In this document: positions 1 through 12,500 of the stretch, piece by piece
How the letters are laid out: every line of letters begins with the position of its first letter
Numbering within the stretch: position 1 is the stretch's first letter
Assembly: GCA_002118135.1 (NCBI GenBank)
Contig: BDIU01000177.1
Location: 62,001-126,000 of the forward strand
Direction: 5' to 3'
DNA: 64,000 nucleotides
Source: Trebouxia sp. TZW2008
Taxonomy: Eukaryota; Chlorophyta; Trebouxiophyceae; Trebouxiales; Trebouxiaceae
The notes under the pieces: model-generated
Databases searched by the model: none
Told to the model about the DNA's origin: nothing
The model's input: only the letters and a program-made list of their open reading frames with translations
Made by a program: the position numbers and the translations under genes

Positions 1-1222
1 CCGAATAGTCTCGTACTGCGGTCTAGCCCCGGAAGCCAGGCTGCAGGCTGCGCCTCTGTGCAAATGCACGGCTAGGCACGCTGACTTTGATCTGACTGGC
101 TGACGTAGAACCACGGGAAAAGCATGCGCCGCGAGCGACAATGTGCGCGTTGCAGCTTGCATGCTCAAGCTTGGTATGCAGTCCTCTTGATGAGCGACAG
201 CTAGAGTTCGTGAGCACGAATTCTGATGGCGATGCGGTGTCTTAACGAATGCGGATTAAGTCAACTGTGTTGAAGCACAGTTTTGCCGGGCGCAACTTCA
301 CCCTTCAAATCAAGTAAGCGAACTCGGCACCTTGTCCGATCAGCCGATGTCTTTGCAGGTACTGCGGTCGATCCTTGACAAGCGGTATTGCAATTTTTCT
401 ATTGATGTCTTTCAGTGAGTGTCTCGCTGCGGAGTGCGGTCGACCTCCCGGCAAGCCCCCGATGCATGTGAGCTCGAAACAGGAGCAAAACGAAGTCATG
501 AAGAAGATGCACAGTGCAAGCTGGAAAGTCGCTTGTATTTGCTCTGTCCTGAGATGAGGGTCAAAAACGGTAGAGACCCCAGCCTGTAATAAGGCTAGGT
601 TGTTTGCTTGCCAAAATTGCTGGTGCAGCATAGAAAACTGACACAGTGTCAAACAAGACCACTCGTTCCAGGCTTGTCATCCCCTGGCAAACACTGAAAC
701 AGATTCGCCTGTTGATCCCTTGCATATGCATCTCATGTCGACGGTTGCTGCACCACCTGATAGCAAACAGTATACAGCACAGGCCTAGTACACATGGAAT
801 TGCAGCTGATGCAGGGAGAACTGCCACAATGTAAGGGCTCGGACTTATCTCTGCAGGGATGTGCCTCAATATATCCAGCTGAACATTGTCACCAAATTGT
901 ACAGCACAGAGTTATCATGGTATACAATTCCTATCGGCAGTGTTTGGCGTCCGGTGCGTCAGCAGCGTAATGGCGGACTATGGTGTATGGAATGGTACAG
1001 TCACTGTGGTTGTGATCCTGTTGCGCAGTTGCATGCCTGTGTGACTTTGCTGGCTTGTCAGCATGACCAGAATTCAACAGGACCCTTGTGGCACTGGTGA
1101 GGTCAGGCTGGGATTGAAGTGTTGTTTCACAGCAACCCTGAGCCTACGCTCAGCTGGGCATGTGAGATTTCAACCTTGTGTGTTGATGTATCGCTGTGCT
1201 TGAGCTTTCACCCGCCTGCACG
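1..1222. other. no gene resolved; possible membrane-protein exon
   Basis: I could not build a gene here. On the minus strand, around 850 down to 660, a reading frame follows a TGCAG acceptor (851-855) and encodes a hydrophobic stretch (PYIVAVLPASAAIPCVLG and following residues) ending in the basic run CSNRRHE. This looks like one transmembrane helix with a stop-transfer signal and could be an exon of a downstream single-pass membrane protein. No family was recognised and no clear donor was found. The rest looks non-coding. Confidence 0.25.
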
Positions 1223-2236
1223 TTACACAACCTCAGGGAAATGGGTGGCAGCATCGACAACTGTAATTGTGTGGCCAGTCACAGCTGCAGCGGACCTCTC
1301 ATATTCTGCTATGTTTTTCCTGCTGAACACTCTGTAGGCGTCTTCCTGAGCTGGATCACTGTTGTTTGGTGTTGCCAAGAGGTCTTGTATGCCTTGCAAT
1401 ATCTGCATAGCAGACAATTGTCAAGGCTGTTGACTGTCAAGGTGGAAGGTTCTGTTACGCAGATCCCTATCTGAAGATAAGCACTATAGGTGACATATGC
1501 AGCATTCAAGCACTGACATACCTGTTTAATTGAGATTGCTGGCTTCCATCCCTTGTCGGCGTCAACAATAGACAGGCATACCTTGCCAGCTGGGTACACT
1601 GCATGTTACAACAGGTACAGTCAGACAGCTGCAGCAGTGTATGAAATAATGAGCACATTTCTGAGTCATGCCAGCAAAGTGACATGACTATGGCTGAATT
1701 TCATTTTTTCAAGGAATGACCTCCTGCCGACAGGGCTTTACCATTTGGGTGGAAGAAGCCTGATGGAAATCTGCAGTCTGGTGGTTTTGATGGATAGTTT
1801 TCATTGAAAATCAGGTCTAGTGGGTATAGCCCTTTCTCCCATATAGTTCCAGTCTTCCCAGGTATTTGACATTTCCAGTGCATCAGATTGACAGAACCTG
1901 CATTCACCTCAATAGTATATCTTGATACAAATGGATATCGAATGTAAGCTGAGGTGCGTTTGATAAGATCAGGCCCCACCGTCGGCATTTGTCAGGGGTT
2001 TGGCAACAAAGCCAAAAGGGTGGTCCTGCAGCGGGCAAATGTCTGCTTCAGCACTACGTTTTAGTACGTTCGAAGGCGGCTCACAAAGGGTTGCTTTGTG
2101 TGATGCTCGTGCGTGAGTGCTCTGCGAGGATGCCTCGTCTTTTCGAAGTTGCAAACTACGACTTGATTTCGGCACTTACTTTCCGCCAATTCTTGCGTTC
2201 AACAGCTAGACGGTTCCGAGCAACACCGCCACTCAT
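1223..2236 (-). CDS. UBC9: SUMO-conjugating enzyme E2, UBC9/SCE1 type
   Basis: This encodes the E2 that accepts SUMO from the SAE1/SAE2 activating enzyme as a thioester and passes it to lysines of mainly nuclear proteins. Five exons in transcription order: 2236-2180, 2025-1980, 1897-1742, 1598-1522, 1402-1223. All introns are GT-AG with TGCAG acceptors, phases close, and the product is 171 residues. The N-terminus [19 protein letters not shown] followed by [10 protein letters not shown] matches UBC9 almost position by position. The later blocks [14 protein letters not shown], the HPN motif (FFHPN) and the catalytic cysteine in [14 protein letters not shown] are all present. The tail after EYER (about 23 residues, ending FPEVV) is longer than and unlike the usual UBC9 end, so the last exon could splice on. 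TGT-GTA-TGC-type shadows aside, no other E2 class fits the sequence as well. Confidence 0.93.
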
Positions 2237-2943
2237 GGGCCCCAGCAACAGTCTTGTCGTGAAAGTTGCGGCACTCCTCGACAAGCAGATGTCAGCTGGC
2301 GTACTTCGCTCGTCGCCAGTTGCTAGACATCACAGCTTGCAACCAGTCAGAAAAAGATCTCAGCACTCACACGAAAACAGCTGGTTCCTGCGCGTGCGGT
2401 GCGTTTTCCGAGCTGCGCTTTGGCGACGATGTGCTGCGCGCTTGTGTTGCTGCTGGGCGTGCTGTGCTATCAAGCAGAACCCTATGTCGAGGCCGCGAAT
2501 TGAGAACAGCAAATTTGTCGAGCCTCTTTCAGCCCTCAGCAACAATTTGCACTTCTGCAGAGAGACCAGTCCATCAGCCAAGCACAAACACAACTTGTCA
2601 CTCGATGCATCGTGCGGAAAGCCTCTTGATTACTTCGCTTCAACTGTCAGCCGAGAAACCGAAAATGGCTGATGATTGGAACAGGCCCCTCACATTGCTG
2701 ACTAAGCAGGGAGGCTTAGTGTCTTTTTATGCCCACTGGGTCATGTCAAATCTAATGTATTGCTGCTTTCAAAGTTTGACGCCTCAAACATCTCACGTTG
2801 ATGACCTACATTGGCAATGGCAGCGCCTGCTGTTTGATATCATGGCATGTTGCACGGAGAGCCGCAAGCAACCAAAAGATGTGTTACAGAAGCATGCCAT
2901 CATCAGGCAGGAGTTGCAACAGCCAAAGGTTTGATGCTGTAGC
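2237..2943. other. intergenic: UBC9 promoter side and glycosyltransferase 3' end
   Basis: The stretch lies between the UBC9 start codon and the stop of the next minus-strand gene. Two plus-strand open frames of over 200 codons overlap here (1989-2672 and 2266-2934), but they run antisense into UBC9, lack splice context and match nothing I know. A minus-strand TGTAA (2887-2883), the chlorophyte polyadenylation signal, lies about 57 bp after the glycosyltransferase stop. Confidence 0.5.
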
Positions 2944-5900
2944 TCAACTGGGCATGCCCTTGTCAGCATTCTGTTCTTTCAGCTCAATCCATCTGGAGAA
3001 GTACTCTGTTGCTCTCAACTGCTGTGACCACAACATCTGCCCAACATAGTCACAGTCCCGCTGTAGGTGCTTGTTTGTGATAACTGCTTGGATTGCTTCC
3101 TGCAATGCAGTGCATGAATTCGAGACAGGTTTAAACATATGGAAGTGCAACATCAGCTAAACTTGGTGCCACAGCTCTCACAGCTTCTTCTTGATATGAA
3201 GTACGACACAGCCTTTCATGTCAGACAGACACAATCACAGTGCAATAGGTATGATCAAAGATAAGGTTGTCATTCAAATCACGACGTCAAAGTGCTGATA
3301 AGCCTTACTTGGACTGTCTGTAAACTGGTATCACGGTCATACAATTCATGCAGAAGCTGCAATCCTTGTTGCTGCCAGCTGCCCCATTCTGCCTCGCTGG
3401 TATACATATGTACTGCATTGGAGATGAAGATTTTTGCGCTGTCAGCAGTCCATAGACCACCCCATGGCTGGTACTGTCCTTGCAGATTCTGATGAGCAGC
3501 AGCCTCAAACCACAATTGCAGAAAACTGCCATGGCTGCGGTAAGTCTGCGTACAGGAGTTTCCTGTCAAGTTGTCATCTTCGCACACTTGGTCAACGTAA
3601 GTATGTGCGCACAGCATACTGAATGACCAAAAGCCAGTGATTGCATAGGTGTTGAGCGGAAGTCATTCAAGGGCCCACAAGCCCCATAATCATCAGAAAA
3701 CAAGCTTTAGACCCATTGCCTGTCCACAAGAAAAAACGTTGGCAAGGGAGCTGCACAAGGTTGATCAGAAGTGGCGCTGACTTTCAACAGTTGTGACTTT
3801 GACTGAACGGCTGCTGTGCTGAGTCTAACACCCAGCAGCTGAAAGAGCAGGTGGCATGTAGACAGTAAGTTGACAGCGGGTGCTAGACAGCGACTTGACT
3901 ACAAGTGCTGATCAATACTGGCATTGCTGATGGAAGGTATCAAGCACACCTTGGTATCAGGAAAGCCCAGTGGAGTCTGACTGGTGGCAGGGAACATGCC
4001 CTCAGCGCCAGCAGGAGTTGTGCACACTGGCAAACCATGTGCCCAGCTGTCCACAATCTTGCCTTTCAGGCCAGCTCCATACCGCAGCGGTGCCAAGCAT
4101 ACCCTGTACTGCTGCATGATGTCCAAGGATGGAGCAAAGCCTTTCACATGAATCCCTAACGCCTGCAAAATGCCACAAGGGAGATGGCTGACATTGCATT
4201 GAGCAGCCCTGACATCACATTTTACTTAGAAGGTAACAGCAATAGGGGTCATCTCAAGGCCCTTTGTGGTGAGAACGCTATGCAACAAACTACATTTACT
4301 TTCATAGGAGTGTTGCGACAACCCTGCCAGTCAAACTGGGACTGAGGGCATCGCCACTAGCGGACTCATTTATGCAGCTGCTCCTGACTGCATAAATGTG
4401 CACAAATGTAAGCAAGCTGCAGCTGAACGGCTAGCATCACAGGCATCATGCTTGCCAAGTAGCATACCGGCTTGTGATACTGCTTTGCTGCTGCTGACAT
4501 ATGCGCTCCATACATGTGCAACTCTGCATCCTGTATCTGACTCCTAATGGCTGGCCAGATGTGCTGACATAGCCACTGAACTGCATCACGATTGGGCGGA
4601 TGCCTCCAGGTGCCAATTGACATGAAGTGAGCCCGCTTGCTGAATGGCTGAACAGCGTCAGCAGCTTTGGTAAAGAAAGGGGCGTTGCACAGCTTGTGTT
4701 TTGGGATGCCGTAGATGACCTGCAGTATTTGTAGCTCCACAGGGGAGCATACAAGGGTCAAATCAGACCTGCAAACACAGATTGTATATGCTGCAATGTA
4801 AATTCATATCTATGCTGTGTTAGGACAACGTGCAAGCTGACACCCGCAGCTGTATGTCACTGCTGAACACAGCATAGGGAAAACAGAGATGCTAGATGCT
4901 GACTCGTGTGTGGGTAAGGCTGCCTATAGTATGTGACTGGAAACAACTAAGAAGTAAAGCGCCAGGTGTCCGTCCATTGCTTACATTTCTTTGCAGAGCA
5001 GACACACCAAAAACCTAGCCAAGCACCAAATATGACTTCACTGCATGCGCTCATATAGACAGCAAACAATGTGCACGCAGCTGCACAGCAACCATGCCAT
5101 GTGTATGCGCTTTGTGTCACCTGTGAATTGAGGCCAACTCTCTCAGCAAATCAGGATCATTTGCCAGTGGAGGCGCGGTCAGCGCATCTAACAGTGATGC
5201 CCCTTGTTGCACAGCAGTCTGCCTAGCTGCAGACAACGGTCAATCGGTTTGGCAGAATTACTGCAAGCGCTGTTTCAGCAGCATAGGTCGATACTTGTTC
5301 CACGGCAGCATAGGTCAAATCTTGTTCCATGATGCAGTCAATTAAAGAGTGCTGTCTCATGCTGCTGGCAACAACCTGCTGGGTCCTGCTTAACGCCCTG
5401 ATGTGTAACATGCTGTCTGTTGTGTGCATGGGCAATGCCATATAGTCAAGGCTGGAAACCTTCGCCTGTTGGCGGGTCCAGGTGAGTCATGGTTTGAGCT
5501 GTATATGCAGCATTCCAAGGCTGACTGCTGGTGTAGTATAAGGAGCACCTTTTCTGAGGCAGTGCATGTCCTGCAGGTCAAGCACACGCAGCGCCTCTGG
5601 AACAACATCTCGCACTCTGAAAGAGTATGCCTCCTCGGTGTAGAACCTGCAATACAAAGTCTGCAATGCTGAGGCGTGGCTGGAAGTGTTGCTGCTGAAA
5701 ATTTGCTGAAGATGTGAAATAGCTGCACAGCATCTGCTCTACCTGTCAAAAACGCACAGGCCTGGCTGCACTTGCTGCAATATATCTGTGAACTGAGCTT
5801 CCCTGTTTGGTGCACACTGCAAGGTGCTGCAGCCTTGCCGCTGCAATGTTTCTGTATGCTCATTTGGCGCTGAAGAGCTGCAGACGCAGAACTTGCTCAG

Positions 5901-6290
5901 CTGTTGCAGGGTTGAGGCCTATGCGGCTTGTGGTACATTCAAGTTGAGTAGCCAGTAGTGTATCTGTATGGCTGCACAGCTGCTGCGTTGTCACCTGACA
6001 AAAGTCACCTTCCACTGCCAATCCTGCAGGGCTTTCACCAATGCAGCAGTCCTGACCCCAGCTGCTGAGGACGAGACCTCTGGCCAGACTTGACCAATAA
6101 ACAATGCTGACTTCTTTCTGCAACGTGGACAGCTATGTCGATGCCTGGCTACGGCAAAGGGAGAAAGCCAAGGTCATTTGTAGCTTTACTCTGCTTTGAT
6201 CTTGTTGCAGCGTTTCCTAGTGACTGCGGTGTTTGGCCTAGCAAACAAAAATCGGCAAGGAGGCTGCAGGACCACCGGCAGCCTCAGCAT
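2944..6290 (-). CDS. glycosyltransferase (GT4/family-1 type) with N-terminal presequence
   Basis: Nine exons in transcription order: 6290-6190, 6117-5995, 5877-5743, 5646-5549, 5226-5121, 4768-4468, 4162-3950, 3488-3309 (start least certain), 3099-2944. Phases close and give 470 residues. The first 33 residues (MLRLPVVLQPPCRFLFARP, then TAVTRKRCNKIKA) are basic and lack acids, like an organellar presequence. The mature part has an N-terminal domain starting near IGQVWPEVSSSAAGVRTAAL, the segment VFDRFYTEEAYSFRVRD, DLQDMHCLRKARQ, then a C-terminal Rossmann domain: FMSIGTWRHPPNRDAV, HVKGFAPSLD, and the nucleotide-sugar loop LRYGAGLKGKIVDSWAHGLP with AGAEGM. The end (YFSRWIELKEQN) resembles the C-termini of uncharacterised algal and cyanobacterial members. 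Donor and acceptor sugars cannot be told from sequence. It is divergent from TFIIE alpha, 251 bp apart. Confidence 0.85.
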
Positions 6291-6541
6291 GCCCCACCCG
6301 TAGCAGCAGTGCTTTTGCGGAAGTCACATGAAGTGTCTAGTGGTTGTGCTGCTTAAGTTTTCAAAGCGGTCAATTAGCAAAATTGACTCTATAGGGTTTC
6401 ACACCACTTGCTCACTGCAAACGCACTTTGCACGAGAGTACCCCGCTGGCGAAAACCGCCGATTCTGCTGCAGCGACAGTATGCTGACGTCAGGTAGACT
6501 CTAATTGCTGGCGTGCAGCTTGTTGTGCCCAGTCTCAGCTG
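6291..6541. promoter_or_regulatory. divergent promoter region, glycosyltransferase / TFIIE alpha
   Basis: This 251-bp gap separates two start codons facing away from each other, so both promoters and 5' leaders must lie here or reach into the neighbouring gene. I see no TATA box at a convincing position. The bidirectional role is inference from layout. Confidence 0.5.
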
Positions 6542-9500
6542 ATGGTTGGTCAGGCCAAAGTCACAGCTGCGTTCCGCAAGCTGGTGGCTCTGGTAGCCAG
6601 AGCATTCTATGCTGGGGAGTGTCCGCCCAACATAGCTGAAGAACTTGCCGCTCCAACAACTAGCAGAACGAAACAACAGGTAGAGCAAAGTCAGAGACTG
6701 GTCTCTGGCTTTCGCTCTGTAAGTGGTTTGAGGGCTGAAAGCCCCTGCCTCACTTACACAGGGCACGACACATGGCTTGGGGATCGTGCTGCTCGATGCT
6801 CTGTGCGGCAAAGACAGCCAGTCTCAGCCTGTTGAGTGGATCAAGGAAGAGGAGCTAGCAGAGTCTGTCAACTTGCACATAAAGCTTGTCCGCAAGGCCC
6901 TGCGGTATCTTGAGCAGGTGTGCCTGCCCCAAGCTGCTCTTGGCAGCTGCCTGCAAGCAGCATAGTCCAGGACAATGTTCCCTTGCAGATACTGCGCTCT
7001 CTCACCTCACAGCCAAACTGCTTGCGAGCTGGGACAGTGTCAGCATGAGCAAGCAGGCATTGTCAGTCACTTGCTTGAGTATGGCAACTATATCCAGGAA
7101 GCAGTGATACAAGCTTTGAAGGTTGCTACATCTGTGGCAGGAACAAATACTTGCAAGGGAGCACAGGGGTGAGTCAGCGCGTACCAAGCGAAAGCAAGCT
7201 GCCATGGAAGCTTCAGCTGGGCAGGGTCCTGTCACAGGTGTCAAAGCTGACTGTTTCTCATAATGCTCTTCTGCATTTCATGCATGATACAAAACGCAAA
7301 AGAGCAAGGCCTGATACTGATAGTACTTGCAACACACTGTCCATTTACGGTCATTGATCCTGCTGCTGCAGCTGCTGCTGCTGCTGCTGCCAAGACATGC
7401 ACATGACGCGCTGTTGAAGTGTGTTTGAATCTGCATGACAGCACAATCAACACTTGTGTACGCTGTGCTCCTGCACCAGCTAAACACAGCCTTTGACCGC
7501 CCAAAAGCTGGCTTGCACTCAGCAGACAGCACAGCGCACAGCACAGCACAGCACAGCACAGCACAGCACAGCACAGCACAGCACAGCACAGCACAGCATG
7601 GGATCAATTCTAGCTGCAGACAGCCTCCGATGCATACAACTCACCAGCTGAAGCGTACATTTACTGCGGCTTACATTACAGGACGCAGCACAATACTCCA
7701 TGGCATTTGAGACTTCAGTGTTGTATGCTGTGTTTCTCCACCAGCCAGTACTAAGTTTTGACAGCTCAGAAGATATCTTGCTGAAACAGCAGCACATCAG
7801 ACAGAACAAGCCAAAGCATTCGTAAAGTTGCAGGCAGCTCCCAGAATTCCCAACTCACCAGTTGAAACGATACAATGCTTACTGCTTGCATCGCTTGACA
7901 ATACTGCATGGCAGGCTTGGTGTTGTATGCTGTAGTTCCCACCAGCAAGGGACAAGCTCCAATAGCTCACAAGGTGTCTTACAGACATAGCAGCACAGCA
8001 GACAGAACAGACCACAGCAGTCACAGCTGCACACAGCCCTCAGATCTCCTCAATTTGCTAGCTAAGATATACATTTGCATGTAGACGACAGCGCAGGGTG
8101 CAGCACAATATTCCATGGCATCACAGGCTCCAGCATTGTATGCTGTATTTCTCCACCAGCCAGAGACAAGCTTCAATGGCTCAAAGGTGCCTTGCTACTA
8201 CAGCAGCACAGCAGATGGAACAAACCAAAGCAGTTGCAGCTGCAGACAGCCCTCAGACCCACTGAACTCACCAGCTGAGGCGCACAGTTGCTGCCGCTTA
8301 CATTGCAAGACACAACACAATACATCATGGCATCACAGGCTTTGGTGTTGTATGTTGTGTTCCTCCACCAGCTTGGGACGTGCTTCAATTGCTCACAAGG
8401 TGTCTTGCAAGTGTAGCAGCACAGCAGACACAACAGAGCAAAGCAGTTTCAGCTGCAGACAGCCCTCAGACCCCTTCAACTCGCCAGTTGAGGCATACAG
8501 TTGTTGCAGCTTACATTGCAGGACACAGCACAGCATTTCAGGGCACTACAGGCTTGAGTGTTGCATGTTGTGTTTTTGCAACAGCCAGGGGCAAGCTCCA
8601 ATGGCTCACAAGGTGCCTTGCAAGTATAGCAGCACAGCAGACAGAACAGACCAAAGCAGTCACAGCTGCAGACAGCCCTCAGCTGAAGTCAACAGCTGCA
8701 AGGATACAGTCGCTCTTTGCTTACATTGCAAGACAATACTGCATGGCTTCCACACTGCATGGCATCGCAAGCTTCAGCTTTGCATGCTGTGATTCTTAAA
8801 GAGCTACCGATAAGCTTTAACATTCAAAAGCTGTCTTGAGCACGCACAACTTAATCTCATTCACCTGTGTTTTCAACCCAGGAAGTCTGACGGATCACAG
8901 CTGGCTCCCTGCCCAGGACTATCATTTTGACTGATGGGTTGATTGCAGGTGAGGCGGTTGTAGAGACGGAAGGATTCAAGGCTGATGTGGTCAGCTGGTG
9001 CTGCCTGGACTGGCCCAGCTTCATGAACATGCTGCTGATGCGCATGTATAAGATGCGGCGCGCCCTACAGGATCAGGCCACAGACAGGTGATTTACCTCC
9101 TCATCTTGCTCTTCTCATTCCTGTTGTCTCTCCTCCTCTTCTCCCTCTTCTTTGTTCTCCTTTTCCACTGCGTCATTTTGTTTTGCTTTTGGGCTACTGC
9201 CTGCAGCTTGATCCTGTCAGGTCCTGCCATTATGGAAAGCAACCACGCTTCTCCACATGCTCTGGTGCATGAGCATGCTTGCCCGTCCAAGCTGCTCACC
9301 TGTGTGAGAGTTTTCTGCAGTCTATGTTATGCACTGCGGCATTCATGCCTTGAAGCCAACTGGGCTTGCTGCCTGTCAGCTGCAGTTAATCCTACATAAT
9401 GGAACATAACCACGTTCATAAGGCCAGCAAAATAATACAGGCATCTACTGCATGCCTAATTGCAATCATGCTGGCCATTGCTATTTATTTTCTACCTCAC

Positions 9501-12500
9501 CATCTGGGAAAAGCTTGGGCATTGTTTTGGATACAGCTACATCCTAGCTTGCTGCTGATCACCAGCTCACAACAGGGCGCTTATAGGCATGCATTCCTGT
9601 TTGACCCTTTTGGAACAGCACTTGGAACACTCTGGGTGGTTGTGTCAGGCCATCAAAAACTTTCTGGGTCTGCAGGCACACAGAGCAGAAGTATCTATGC
9701 CAGCGGTGTCAGCGCACCTTCTCTCCCCTTGACATAGTCACCTTTCCCATGAGGGACCAGGGCTTCCTGTGTGAGCACTGCAGCGATGAGGGGTACGATG
9801 TGCCCTTGCGCGAGTCGTATCAGCAGCAGGATGGGGATCTGGTGGATGCTGCACAGCGCGCTCAGCGTGTTGCTCAAGCCAAGCAGATGCAGGTAAATCA
9901 CATTGGCACTGTTTCTTTGGTGTGCTCTTGAGGCTTGGCTGAAACGGGGGACGACTTCAGCAACAAGCAAGGCTAACTCTGCAGCTGTTGCCAAAGTTTG
10001 CAACATGAGAGTAACATGACACATGTAACATCCAATGGTCTGTCCCCAGCTGCCAGTCTGTTCAGTCATTGCTGCAGGGATGCATCATAACGATTGATTG
10101 AGGCCTCAGATGGAACCCTTCCATGAGCAGATTGCAGCATAACTGCCTTTATGCTCATGCTTCTTGTGCGCATGCAGAAGGCATACGATGACTGCCTGAA
10201 GCCCCTGACAGAGCAGCTGAAGAAGCTGCGGGGCAGTCCTATGCAGAAGTGCCTGCTGTCAGACAGCAGGCAAGGTTTTGCATCAAAAAATAGCTTTGTT
10301 GCTCATGCAGATGCTTCTTTAAGCCTTGGAGGGGAGCCTCAATCCGCAGCTTGCAGCTTTACTGCCTTTATGCTCATCTTCCATGTGCGCATGCAGAAAG
10401 CCTATGATGACTGCCTGAAGCCCTTGACGGAGCAGCTGGAGAAGCTAAAGGGCATCCCTGTGCCAGATTATGGGCCTTTAGATGATTGGAGCGCTGATCG
10501 CAATGCACAGCTGGCCAACAGAAAGCGACGAGCTGCAGGTAAGAGTGTTTGGCATGACCTTTCTGCTGAGCCTGTGTTTGATGCCTCCTTGACCAAAAAG
10601 TTGCTGGCAGCCTTTCCTAGCGATCAGCACAATGATAGGTGGCCGGCAAAAAGGAACGAGTTGTGAACTATGGTGTTTTGCAAGGGGACCTGGCTAGCTA
10701 AGTATGCAGCAATATTGACTTCGACAGTACTGACTTGATATGAGTGAGCAAGAAAGACTAGCTCAAGAAGTTGACAAGCTGATCAGAGCCCTCCTTGAGT
10801 CTGCGTGTTACCGATAGCTCATGCTCATCACTACAACATCTGACACTTTAGCTCTGAGCGTACTCAGCTGTGCGCTTTATGCTGTCTTGCACGTCCTACT
10901 AGTAAAGATTGCTAGAGTCTTTGTTTCAGGTAATATAAAAGCTAGTTTCAAGAACAGGATCATGCATGCAAAACACTGACGTGTGCATCCACACCTGCAT
11001 TGTAGATTACTAACTCTTTGCAAGGTAGTACATACGACAGGTGTTTTCGTCGCAGGAGGAGCAGGGCTAAGCCACAGAAGGGAGGGTGAGCTTGACGGCA
11101 TCGATCAGGACTTTGAGGACACCCAGGTTGAAGTCAACCTGCAAGGTATGCTTTGCTCTGTGCTATCTCATGTCAACTTGTTGTGCATATACATGATTTC
11201 TGCATATTCTACGTGATTCCAATCATTGACATAAGTAGTTTTACGCAGTCCACAGCACATCCACAGCATATACATTTGATGCAAAGACCAAAGAGATCCT
11301 TGATGCATAGACATGCAGATGACGTTTTGACATGACGGGTTGATATGCTTGACCTGCTGTCTGACATTGCCTAGGGTAGTCTTGGGTCGTCAAGTTACGC
11401 TTAGATGCAGTCCTCATGGGTCAGAGTTGGGCAACACTGCTGGTTTCTGTTGTGCAGGTGCTGCCCAGGAAGGTGCTGCAGAAGCCAATGGGGCAGCGCA
11501 GCAAAAGGCCCTGCCCCCTTGGATGCTCAGGCAGGGCATCACTTCCACTTCAGCACCCTCAGGCGCTCAGCACTCAGGCACTCCCCTGATGCAAGCATCT
11601 TCTGCTGCTGCTGCTGCTGCTGCTGGCAGTGGGGCAAATGGTGATGAGCCTATCTCTACTGAAGAAGATCGGAAAAGGATTGAGGTGCTGCTCAAAGCAT
11701 CTCTTGACGTTGCCTTGACTGCTGCTCTGCACTCTGTAGGCTTTCAGGTGTTGTACTGATGCAATCAAGAAAACTTTGCTTGCCTTTTGGCAGCCAAATG
11801 ATATTTGGTACATGCCTGTTTGCCTTTTGTTGCTGCTTGTGGGCGGCCAAGCTTCTGCACACATGCAGTGTGCGCCAAGTCTCTGCCAAGTGCAACAAGA
11901 TTGGATACTAGTTGCATTTTTCTCAATTTACTTCATTACCACAAAAGAAATAAATCACAAGTCATGACTTCTGCTCTTGCTGTTTAAGGGCACTGAGAAG
12001 GGTTGCAGGCGGAGTTCTTGAGGCAGTACGTGGTCCTAGTGGCGACCACACCGCAAGCTGATTGACAAAACTCATTTTCGTTTGTATTGCACAAAGTTGA
12101 CGGGTGCTGCAGGAAGAGTACATGAGGCAGTACATGGCTCAAGTGGCGACCATACAGCAAGCTAACTGATGCAATTTTTCCCCCTTAATCTTACATGCAT
12201 GTCATGGGTGCTGCAGGAGGAGTATTTGAGGCAGTACATGGCTCAAGTGGCAGCAATACAGCAGCGCCAGGCGGCTGCTAGGGCTGGGGACCTAGACGCA
12301 CAGGGACAGCAAGACCTGAAAGACCTCAAGACAGATCTTGCTATTGCAAAAGGTGAGGTAGTGCAACCGAGAGGGATTCATTGGTCATGCTTTGATCAGT
12401 GCAGTTGCAGAAGGCAAGATGCAGCAGTCAACATTGCTTCACCCACAGAAAGCAAAATCCCACGCTGGTGAAAGACTTCTGGCACACCTCCTCTGAGCGC

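Noticed and set aside
1989..2934. Two long plus-strand open frames (227 and 222 codons) over UBC9 and its upstream region
   Set aside because: They are antisense to UBC9 exons 1-2, have low-complexity Cys/Arg/Ser composition and no family likeness or splice context.
7241..7809. Frames reading repeated LCCAV or STAQH
   Set aside because: They are translations of the AGCAC pentamer microsatellite in all frames.
8115..8799. 225- and 139-codon plus-strand frames
   Set aside because: They run through the 210-bp minisatellite in a TFIIE alpha intron, and the Cys/Ser/Gln-rich translation repeats with the unit.
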